From Ophiura sarsii (lineage: Eukaryota; Echinodermata; Ophiuroidea; Amphilepidida; Ophiuridae), in contig CM069455.1 of assembly GCA_035610835.1 (NCBI GenBank), positions 1,697,805 through 1,761,804 on the forward strand: a stretch of 64,000 bases of DNA. The letters are read 5' to 3'. Numbering within the stretch: the stretch's first letter is position 1; every line of letters begins with the position of its first letter. This document shows positions 45,784 to 57,700 of the stretch, piece after piece. The notes beneath the pieces are model-generated. The model worked only from the letters and a program-made list of their open reading frames with translations. It searched no databases and had not been told where the DNA came from. Both the position numbers and the translations under genes were made by a program.

Positions 45784-48700
45784 GTATGTTCAGATGTTAG
45801 CCTTCGATCGGAGTAGGTCTGCAATTTAAAACTCGATCTCCTATGTATGTGGTCTGTTTTATAATGGAACTATAAATAGTAGATTCAGAAAATCAGTGCC
45901 ATTTCAGGACGGTGAGAATCTGTGTATTGAGGGAATGGACTCAACTTTGGAAACTCATATTCTCAATATAACTGTGGGCGTACCCTACAAAAATATGTGT
46001 TATTCTGATCTGGTTGCCATGATAACCCCGCAAGGCCTCTGATTGACTAAACACGGGAACGAATGTAACTAGAACAATAAATGTTGCATGTTCACCATAC
46101 GTTCGTAGAGGGTTTATGAGTAGGGGAGATGCGGGAGAGTTGAGCCATTTTTTATACTTTGTGTCACCATATGCGGAAGAAAAGTACAAACCTGTAAAAA
46201 ATTAGTGTAAGATAAACTTTAGAGTGTTGTTTTCGTTGTGAAACAATAACAGTTGGGATAGCAGTTAAGGCTTATTTATACAAAAGGTTTGAAAAAATTT
46301 GGTAAAGTGGTTCAACTCTCCCTACAGTATGGGAGAGTTGAGCCACCATTACAGGAGAGTTGAGCCAGCATGATAAGTCAATGGCTGGTGAAAAAAACAA
46401 AATCATATTTGTTCAACTTTTGATTTATTAATCCTTAAAGTAAATATGGTGCTCAATTGTTATTATCATGGCACAAAATAACATTTTCTCTCATTTATTA
46501 TACATTTTTCACTTTTAGTCCAAAAATCAAAATGTTACCACATGTTTTCCCTATGCTCAACTCTCCCCATGACCAATGGCTCAACTCTCCTCATGGTGAC
46601 CATTTTGTAAATAACCCAATCCTGTCTGGTGTAGAACTTTTGGTAGTTTACAATAGTTCTCTAAAATAATGGTCATATATACCCCCTTCAATAAACAAAT
46701 TACCGCTATTATATTCTAAGTCTTGCTATGGGAAAAAAGACAAAACATTTATTTTCTATTTTTCACTCAAAAGTGAAAAAAAAAAGATTTTGTTTAGGTA
46801 TCTTTGATACTGAGCACACATGACAGTAGAGTTTAACACTAAGAATGTCGTATTGATGCTATATAACAATATATGCCAATATAAATTTTAGTAAGTTACT
46901 ACTTTTCGAGTTATAGGGGGTGGTTCAACTCTCCCGGTGGCTCAACTCTCCCGCATCTCCCCTACAGTGCACACGGAACAAGGGAGTCGGATTTGCATAC
47001 GGTTGCCATGGCAATAAATATGTCATAGATGTCAACAATTAAGCTTCATAAAATTGCTTGACGGTTTTTGAGTTGGCAGTTTGTTTTCTGATTCCAGACT
47101 CTAAAGGTTTGTCAAAACATGTGAAAGATGATACTACCGCTCGTATCGATTCATGGGCTGCCTTCTTTCTATCTTTCCATCAAAATAAGTCAGCTATCAC
47201 GGATCATGTTCTGGACTCTAACCACGTGATTGGATTGAAAGAGGGCAAAGGTCATAGTACAGAACAATATCGAAATGCCGAATTTGGAGATTTAAACATT
47301 TTGCCTAATTTAAGGTTGGTGTCAACCCTGTTTGGCGCCAAATTTATCAAGCACTGTTACTTTTAAATTATAAATGTGATGTACATAAAAGTATACATAT
47401 TTTGTAATGAAATGAGTCAGAGAATCCATTGTTGGTATCAAATTTTACTAAAATTAGTGATTTTTACATTTTTTGCCCAAAAATCTCCTTTTTGGCGTCA
47501 AAAATTTTCAGACAACCTAACAATATCAGTTTTTGATTAAAAATTTCAAAATTTCACCAAAATCATCTAAAGTCAATTATCTAGGAGCGAATTTTTTTTT
47601 TTGGCTTAAAATTTGTTTGTTTTGAAAATATTGACCAAAAAGTGCCAAAAAAATGTTTTTTATCTCAAAAATCTCATTTTTGGCACTTTTTGACTGAAGA
47701 TTTGCATACAAAATACAATTTGTGATTGAAATGGTGCCGAAGCACAAAACAACCTTAAAAATAATCACTTCTTCAAGTTATTCTAATGCTGAAATTATAA
47801 GATCCTTTTCTCTCAATATCTATTAGTCATTCAAACCTACTTGGGGATTCCAGAGGGCTTCGAACCGATAAGTGGAAACATTGATTACGCTCAACCCGCT
47901 CTGGACTATACACCAATTGTCGTCGAAACTGGATACCCCATATACATCAACATAGAGATAGTAGATGATTGTGATGTTGAAAATGATGAAGTGTTCACCG
48001 TAAATTTGAATGGGTATTATAGTATCGGTAGAAAACGACGTCGGCGGGATAGTTATCCTGAACCCGAAAACGAGGTTATTGTCATCAAAGATAATGATGG
48101 TAAGATCATATAGTTTGAAGGCAACGGAAGATTTAGCTAACCGTGTCTTTAAACTCTTCTTTGTGATTACATGCTACAATCATCAGCTACATGACCTTCA
48201 GAGCACTTTTATGGCAAAAGAATGTATCTTATATGTAGTTTTCTAACAGTACATTATATACTTCCTTTTAACATGATCAAAGTTCCATAAATCATGTAGT
48301 GGTAAAAGGCGGTATATTACTAATATTGTCTTTACAAGTTGCAACCTTTTCCTAAGTGAGGATTATTGAACCAAGTTAACACAATCCATGTTAAAAGGAA
48401 GTATATCATTAGGATCTAAGATACATCTTTTTGCCACAAAAGGGCTGTAATCATGTAGCATCTTCAAAGTTTGGCGTAACGTCATTTTCAATTACACGCC
48501 CTTGATCCTTAATGAAACGACCGTCACTTATTCTTTATGGCCAACATATTCATTATGACCATGCAATCGCCAATTGCGTATAAAATTTAAATATTTGGGG
48601 TCACTAGGGGTCAAGATCTGAGGAACCGCATCATCAACGATGTTTATGGAATAAGTGGTACACAAATAACAGGCCGCGTAAATTTGCCGTGCAGTACTTG

Positions 48701-51700
48701 TTGAAACAAGGACAGCATTTTGAGTGTCGAGCAGCAACATAATAATATTGCCTTCAACATATTCAAAACACTCTAACAATGAATGGTTATTGCAGGACAA
48801 TATCTATCTTCACTGGACTATTTCATTATTTTGAATAATATACAATACTGAAACATTTTATTTATGTCATTAAAGAGAGAAGACAAGACTTCCATACAGA
48901 CTATTATAATTTGGATTTTGAAGCTGCGTCATTCAATATCTATCAATTTATTGCCAGATTTCAATTTTGATAATGAAACAGCCAATAATATTTAGACTAT
49001 TGAGTTCACATCCAGTTATTTAAGCAAATTAGTTATTAAAGCTACGTGTTAATATTGACCTGACATGAAAACCGGACATGTATTGTATTTGAAGGTCGTA
49101 TTTTTATATCCGTAATACCTCTGTGATTAGGGTTATCATGGTTATAGTCGATAACGCTGTAATTTACAGTGCTATCGACAACTCGACAAAAAGTGCCGCG
49201 TTTTTTGTCTTCAGCGATTAAAAGTGACATGTCACGTATCACTAGGGCGTGATTTGGTGCTTCGGATTTGTTATCTCTATGTCGTCATTGGGGTCAAAGA
49301 TCAGGAAAGGGACACTATTGGTCATTGAGATACAGTGGTAAAATATAAAACATGCTCCCATTGTAATCTAAGAATCAAACAAACAAACATTTGATCACAA
49401 AAAAACACAAAAAACATCCAAGTAACAAACAAACAAATCATTGCTTGTTATTGCAGACAACTTTTGGATCGAAAAGGATCAATACACGGTATCTGAAACA
49501 ACAAGTCCTTTTCAATTTAACGTTATGCGTGATGCAAGAGGAGTCTTGGCAGCGGCAACACTAGGTAATTAATTATGTACTCGTCATAATTCTACGAGGG
49601 TTATTCAATAAGTTCTACCTCCTTCCTTAAAGCATCGCTAATATGAATGTCAGCCTCATGAAATTTGTCATGATTATAGCTCTGAATTATGGCTACATTG
49701 ATATATAGTTAATTGATGATGTGGTCATATAGGCCTACCATGTATACAAAGAAAGATTTTTGACAACGGAAACGGAACATTACCTTTAAAATATATTCAT
49801 CGGGGGCGGGGGGGGGGGGGGGGGGGGGGGGGGGTCGTATTGTGTTAATTATGGTTATATAAGAGCCACGGCGATGACTCGTATGTTAAATCCTTAGCAA
49901 AGTAGTCACTTTATAAGTTTTCCGTTTGTGCAATCTTCAGATTAGTCAATCAGGTAGTCAATGATATAAACTTATCTCTTCAAGAGACTTGTAGTCTCTC
50001 CATTTAGTCCTGTATATTATTGACGTTCTCTTACTTTCGGAATCGGAATGCGTTTATCATTTCAAGGAATACAGATTGGCGAATTAGTACAGCGTTATTA
50101 TTTTATTGTGTTCTGTATATATAGAATATTCAACAAGAGATATGACAGCGCACTCACCGGACGATTTCGTATCTGTAACTAGCGGCGAGATTTACTTTGC
50201 GGAAAATTCTGATAAAGCAACAGGGACCATAGAGATTGTGTCGGATTTGAATTCCACCGAAGACGAGGAGGTGTTTGGTGTCAGTATCGTCTTTAACGAT
50301 CCGAGGCAAAGTGGGTGGTGCACCGGAAAAGTTGTTAACCCCAGTGAAGCGTTTATTACCATCCTTGATTCAGATACCAGTAAGTAAAGTTCACCCAAGT
50401 GAAGCGTTTATTACCATCCTTGATTCAGATACCAGTAAGTAAAGTTCACCCAAGTGAAGCGTTTATTACCATCCTTGATTCAGATACCAGTAAGTAAAGT
50501 TCACCCAAGTGAAGCGTTTATTACCATCCTTGATTCAGATACCAGTAAGTAAAGTTAACCCCAGTGAAGCGTTTATCACCATCCTTGATTCAGATACCAG
50601 TAAGTAAAGTTAACCCCAGTGAAGCGTTTATCACCATCCTTGATTCAGATACCAGTAAGTAAAGTTACCCCCAGTGAAGCGTTTATCACCATCCTTGATT
50701 CAGATACCAGTAAGTAAAGTTACCCCCAGTGAAGCGTTTATCACCATCCTTGATTCGGATACCAGTAAGTAAAGTTACCCCCAGTGAAGCGTTTATCACC
50801 ATCCTTGATTCAGATACCAGTAAGTAAAGTTACCCCCAGTGTAGCGTTTATTACCATCCTTGATTCAGATACCAGTAGGTAAAGTTAACCCCAGTGAAGC
50901 GTTTATCACCATCCTTGATTCGGATACCAGTAAGTAAAGTTAACCCCAGTGAAGCGTTTATCACCATCCTTGATTCGGATACCAGTAAGTAAAGTTAACC
51001 CCAGTGAAGCGTTTATTACCATCCTTGATTCAGATACCAGTAAGTAAAGTTCACCCCAGTGAAGCGTTTATTACCATCCTTGATTCAGATACTAGTAAGT
51101 AAAGTTTACCCCAGTGAAGCGTTTATCACCATCCTTGATTCAGATACCAGTAAGTAAAGTTAACCCCAGTGAAGCGTTTATCACCATCCTTGATTCAGAT
51201 ACCAGTAAGTAAAGTTCACCCCAGTGAAGCGTTTATCACCATCCTTGATTCGGATACTAGTAAGTAAAGTTCACCCCAGTGAAGCGTTTATTACCACATG
51301 ATTCAGATACCAGTAAGTAAAGTTAACCCCAGTGAAGCGTTTATTACCATCCTTGATTCAGATACTAGTAAGTAAAGTTTACCCCAGTGAAGCGTTTATC
51401 ACCATCCTTGATTCGGATACCAGTAAGTAAAGTTCACCCCAGTGAAGCGTTTATCACCATCCTTGATTCGGATACCAGTAAGTAAAGTTAACCCCAGTGA
51501 AGCGTTTATTACCATCCTTGATTCAGATACCAGTAAGTAAAGTTACCCCCAGTGAAGCGTTTATCACCATCCTTGATTCAGATACCAGTAAGTAAAGTTA
51601 CCCCCAGTGTAGCGTTTATTACCATCCTTGATTCAGATACCAGTAAGTAAAGTTAACCCCAGTGAAGCGTTTATCACCATCCTTGATTCGGATACCAGTA

Positions 51701-54700
51701 AGTAAAGTTAACCCCAGTAAAGCGTTTATCACCATCCTTGATTCGGATACCAGTAAGTAAAGTTAACCCCAGTGAAGCGTTTATTACCATCCTTGATTCA
51801 GATACCAGTAAGTAAAGTTCACCCCAGTGAAGCGTTTATCACCATCCTTGATTCGGATACCAGTAAGTAAAGTTAACCCCAGTGAAGCGTTTATTACCAT
51901 CCTTGATTCAGATACTAGTAAGTAAAGTTTACCCCAGTGAAGCGTTTATCACCATCCTTGATTCAGATACCAGTAAGTAAAGTTCACCCCAGTGAAGCGT
52001 TTATCACCATCCTTGATTCAGATACCAGTAAGTAAAGTTCACCCCAGTGAAGCGTGTATCACCATCCTTGATTCAGATACCAGTAAGTAAAGTTCACCCC
52101 AGTGAAGCGTTTATCACCATCCTTGATTCAGATACCAGTAAGTAAAGTTCACCCCAGTGAAGCGTTTATCACCATCCTTGATTCGGATACCAGTAAGTAA
52201 AGTTACCCCCAGTGAAGCGTGTATCACCATCCTTGTTTCGGATACCAGTAAGTAAAGTTAACCCCAGTGAAGCGTTTATCACCATCCTTGATTCAGATAC
52301 AAGTAAGTAAAGTTACCCCCAGTGAAGCGTTTATCACCATATTTGATTCAGATACTAGTAAGTAAAGTTCACCCCAGTGAAGCGTTTATCAGCATCCTTG
52401 ATTCGGATACCAGTCATGCCAGTAAGTAAAGTAGGCTTACAGTGCTAAACAAAATCCTTGCCAGATAAATAAGAACGAAACATCGAGAAGACTAAGACTT
52501 AAAAGTTGTCACTTTCGCATTTGAGTTTTGAACACGCAGAGTAGTAACAGGTACCGTTGGGAGTTGAAAAAAAATTGCACTTAAAGTAATTTATCGATTT
52601 TTTCGATATTAGGCCCAACTGCCGTGTTAACTAAATGTGTTCAAACTAAATCATTTTTATCCTAAAACCGTTGGAGTTGAATGTTGTTATCTTAAACTGT
52701 TGGAGTTTAAAAAAATACTCCAGTCTATAGTATTTTGCCGATGTTTTCGTTAACTCTCCAAATTCAAAAACATTAGGCCAAAAAAAAAAAATGATTGTCC
52801 ATAGATCACTTTTAAAAATTGGGTAGGTCGGTCGGGATTTTTTTTTTTTTTCTTCTCTCACTTGCCCTTTTTTCAGGTACCAAAAGTAAAAATGAGATGT
52901 ACTTGTTGTGGTAACCAAAACTAGGAACAAAATCTTTAATATTTTGATGAGTATTTTTATTTTCTCAACACTTAAAAAAAATTGTGAGATAGGTATTACG
53001 ACGGGTATTCATAATATAAGTTAAAAGTTTAACGGGTTCGCCGTCGGACGAGTTTTAATCTGTCAAGCTTTCGTCAGGATTAGCTCTGACTTTTTCAGGA
53101 CCAAATTATTATAATATTAAACAAAACATAGAGATTGCCACTTCTCTTGTTATCATCATTTGGGCTGCCCCTTGCCCGATGATTTGAGAGTAGGTGCCCT
53201 TTCCTACTCGTAAAAGAATTGGTGGCTCTGAAAAGAGCCGTTCAGATGGATTGCCCCTTCCACTGAACACGTAGGTTGCCCTTTCCTACTTGTGAAAGAA
53301 TTGGTGGCTCTAAAAAGAGCCGTTCAGATGGATTGCCGCTTCCACTGAACACGTAGGTTGCCACTGGCCTACTATATATAAATTTGGTTCTAATAGAACC
53401 TCCAAAGGACTGCCCCTTGACCAATGGAAATAACGTAGAGACTGCCCCTTGTCTACTACAGACTACAAAAGTCTAATGCACAGTAGTGCGGTCACTGATC
53501 TGTAAAGATCGTTTGACGCTGTAACGAACTTGAGCAGGGTATATAATGGTTCATTGCGGACCTGGCTGAAACAATTACAAGACTGTTATCGACTGTCGGG
53601 ATTGATTGATACTGTAGGAAATAGAGAGCGCCACATGCGGCTGATATCTTTGCCGTCATTTCTATTGATTGTAGATGATTCATTGATTCTGATCTCTAGA
53701 GCTTCACGAACAAGCCGCATACTAAGATTGGAAACCTGTGCAATGCTTTTGGATTGGTTCCAGAGTGGCTCATGACCTTCTTCACACGCATGTTCAGCTA
53801 GTGCCGAGTTATCTTTCTTGCCTTGTAATGTAGCTCTTTTGTGTTCAGACAATCTGACCTTTAAAGGCCTTTTGGTTTGACCAATATATTGTTCACCACA
53901 ACTACATGGTATGCTATACACGCAAGGTGAACGACCTAGGATCTTTTGGTTTGCTGACAATATCTCTGAGTTTGGTCGATTTGGTGAAGTAAGTTTTAAC
54001 ACCGGCACGATTTAAGAATATGCAAATTTTGTCTGAGACACCTTTGACAAATGGCATTAACGTGATACCTTTGTAGTCATCTTCCACTATCTTTTCCTGG
54101 CTTACATTAGCACTTTGTCTTCTAATAGCTTTGTGTACGAGTTTCGAGGGATAGCCAATTCTTATTCAATGCTTTTTCAATGTGTTTTAACTCATTATTG
54201 CGATGTTCATTGTCGCATAGATTCAGAGCTCTGTATACCAACGTGTTGGCGACGCTATTTTTTGCCGATAGGTGATGATTGGATGTAAAATGGAGATACT
54301 GATCAGTGTGTGTGGGTTTTCTGTAGCCTCGAGAAGCTCAAACCAGATTCAGTCCTTTGGAGGTTCTATTAGAACCAAATTTATATATAGTAGGCCAGTG
54401 GCAACCTACGTGTTCAGTGGAAGCGGCAATCCATCTGAACGGCTCTTTTCAGAGCCATCAATTCTTTCACGAGTAGGAAAGGGCACCTACTCTCAAATCA
54501 TCGGGCAAGGGGCAGCCCAAATGATGACAACAAGAGAAGTGGCAATCTCTATGTTTTGTTTAATATTATAATAATTTTGTCCTGAAGAAGTCAGAGCTAA
54601 TCCTGACGAAAGCTTGACAGATTAAAACTCGTCCGACGGCGAATCCGTTAAACTTTTAACTTATACTTTAAAAAAAATTGAAAAATTCAAATTTTGATTT

Positions 54701-57700
54701 TCGACTAATATTTGTAAAACAAGGAAATATTTAACAACAAAAATTGAAATTTTCAAAAAAAAGTTTTTGAGTCGGAATGATTAAGAGGGTCGGGCGGACG
54801 AGGACAATCAAACATTTTTTTTTTGCCTTAGCCAGGTCTGTCACAACCAGATGTCATACTAAACAGATCTGGTCAAGGATGTACACACTTAAAGGCATAG
54901 TATAGTAGGCGATCTTTTCCAAGGGACGTCCTATATCCTAGATTTTTGTAACCATACTTTCTTGCAGATTTATATTTCTGATCATGAATCATACAATCTA
55001 TTCTGCGTTTACTGAGCGATAGGATTCCAAATTACTTCATGGTTTAACCCTAGCTCTCCGTGCGTGTTTTTGTGAAATCAGGGGAGAAAAAAGGGTCAGA
55101 TTTGAGGGGAAATCAGTCTCTGCACGCGCCGCGAATTGAACCCGGGCCGCGTGCGTGCAAGTCTGATGCGCTGACGACTGAGCTACACGGGGGAGGTTCA
55201 ATAATCCTTTTTTAACCAGTTGAACCCCGCGCTGTGTGGCACGAGATTGATGGGGCCGCCGCGCGGTACAAGATTGTAGCACTGTCGTGTTTTGTAGTGT
55301 CCTGGAGGGTTAGGGTTAATTAAAGAGGTCGAAGGTAATTGTCCTTTTCCAGGACAGTTTATTTTCATTCTACATTCACTCTGATAAAAATATTCCAGTA
55401 TCGCTCGATACTGGAACACAATTTTGGCCGATACGGGAACACTAAAATCGTACCATCAGTATCGACCGATACTGGCAATTGTTATGTTTCAGTATTGAAC
55501 GATACTACTATACTAGTATCTGGGAGCTAGATACACTTTTCCCCGAGTTTTTTAATTTCAAAAAATAAGTCCTCACGGGCAATCTATTCAATTGTTATAT
55601 CTAGCCCTATACCAGATTGAACACAGCGCCTATTCCGTGACTGAAAGTAAAACTGGGACGACGAAGTTTACTTTTAAAATACTTCGAAAAGGAAGCACTG
55701 CACTAGCATCAACAATTGGTAGGTTCTATTTTCTCTTTTTTTCTCTCCATACAACAACAATCAAAGAAACAAACAAATACAGGTAATTTAATTCGTTGGG
55801 TAAAAAAGACGTTACATAACAACACTGTTTAATGTATGAACCTAGCAACCGGTTGTTTCCTGCACCCCCCCCCAAAAAAAATAAAAAAATAAAATAAAAT
55901 AAAAAATATATATATATATATATATATATTTCCTGCCCCACCACACACCCCCCCCCGCCCCCCCCCCCCTCAGTTTGATCCAAAAAATAATTTCAAAAAG
56001 GTTAAAATTTGACAAAATTTGACAATTTTAGCATAAAATATCAAATTTTGGCGCGCTGCGCGCACATTGTATCACCATATTACTTAGGTATATTTGCAAT
56101 TTGCTTACCAAATTAGTTAAGATTATACGAAATTTGACAGTTTTAGCGTAAAATGGCAAAAAAATTGCGCGCTTCGCGCCTACGTTTTAATTCTTGCCCC
56201 CAACCGGGAACCCCCCAAATCAGTGGCGTAGCTAGGTTTTTTTTTCAGGGGGGCAAGATTTCTAAAATGTTCGTAAAAGGTTGCCCCCAAAAAATTCCAA
56301 GTCAGTCACCTCGTGAAACTGCCCCCCCCTGCCCCCCTTGAGCTACGCCACTGCCCCAAATGTATGATGCTGGTGCCGCCACGGCTTTCAATACACTTTA
56401 ATTTACTACTTTCTGATCAGCTACATGTATAATGATGTATAAACATAGAACATGATTGCATTATTACTTGGGTATCAAAATAATCATAATTGAAAAATAT
56501 TTCAATGCAGAGTCCTCAATAATATAATGGGTTGTAATGGGGTGAAATTGGTTGCGACCACTTGTATCAAATAAAGAAAATAAAAGATAATTAATAATTA
56601 ATAGTCACCTCATCGTTTTAAACAAATCTGCAACAGGAAACTCAAAATCGATTATGAAGGGCCTATATGTAACGAATGTGATTAATTATATTTCGTAGTT
56701 TTTGACACTCGGGCTGTCAGTGCCTCGTCAGGAAAGGATTTTGAATCACATTCGAATTCTGCAATCCAATTTGGAGCATACTCCACTAGTGAGGACGCCT
56801 CGGTAATCATTATGTCAGATGAAATAAGCGAGAACCCGGAAATATTTGAAGTGTCCATTAGGAGTCCAAATATGGGGCACGTTGTGGCTCCCTACAAAGC
56901 CACCGTCACTATTCAAGACGTCGCCGTAGCAAGTATGTAATTTTACTTTGTTTACTGTTTAATATTCACCCGGAGGAATCAGACAAATATAAAGCTGTAA
57001 GCATGCGTTAAACATGTTCCAGACACCGCAATTAAATTATTGAGTATTTTACAATATGATGGTTGGTTGGTTGGTTGGTTCGGTCCTGTCTTGACTGACA
57101 GCTCGTGACCTTACAGAAACTACGCAACAAATAACGATTTTCAGTCAAGGAGTAACAATCACGAAGAAGGTGTCCAGTAATCAATTTTATTTGGTCAATC
57201 CACCGGGATTCTGCCTTTCTTACGCTTCCCTTCAATCATGCCTTGTATGATCATCTTCTCTAGGTTGCGACGTGAGATATTATAGATGTGTAGGTGTTGA
57301 TATAGTATGAATAAGTCGTTTAGACACCCCTATTTCTTCAATAATACTGGCATTGGTCCTTTTCATACGTATTTATAGAGCTTTTCTCCACAATTTGACC
57401 CCTAAACGAGTTATTTTATTCCAAGCGTAATGTTAATTAATTAATTAATTAATTAACTAACAGGTAGTAGAATAAACATTATTTGGAATAAAATATTTAC
57501 AAGACTGACATTCGGTGTGATACGAGATTATTTTGATTTAACTGAGTTCTGGCGAATGTTTATATTTAAAGGTATAGGTGTTCCGATTTCTGGCCCGATT
57601 TTCAACTTAATGTTTTCTATTCTATATACATGAAGGGTCGTCCTTTATGTAGTCGTATTCCAAAGTCTGAGTTGCATAACTCCAATGGTTCGTATTTTAG

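Larger units (their letters stand above)
52785..54835. mobile_element. GGCCAA-ended element, host of a nested Penelope-like insertion
   Basis: Left end TTAGGCCAAAAAAAAAAAA, then TGATTGTCC and GGTAGGTCGGTCGGGA; right end reversed reads AAGGCAAAAAAAAAATG, then TTGATTGTCC and CGCCCGACCC. It is related to the termini at 13526/14334 and 18199. The interior is split by the Penelope-like element at 53034-54663. No transposase frame. Confidence 0.6.

Noticed and set aside
54575..54610. Active hammerhead ribozyme in the Penelope-like flank (CTGAAGA, GTCAG/CTGAC stem, GAAA)
   Set aside because: CTGAAGA fits CUGANGA and a 5-bp stem II plus GAAA are present, but there is an extra A before stem II and no pairing for stem III with a cleavable UH. 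The left flank has CTGAAAA. Kept only as resemblance.
55050..55195. Functional tRNA-Ala(TGC)
   Set aside because: A/B-boxes are present but the anticodon and acceptor stems pair poorly and a SINE-like body follows.
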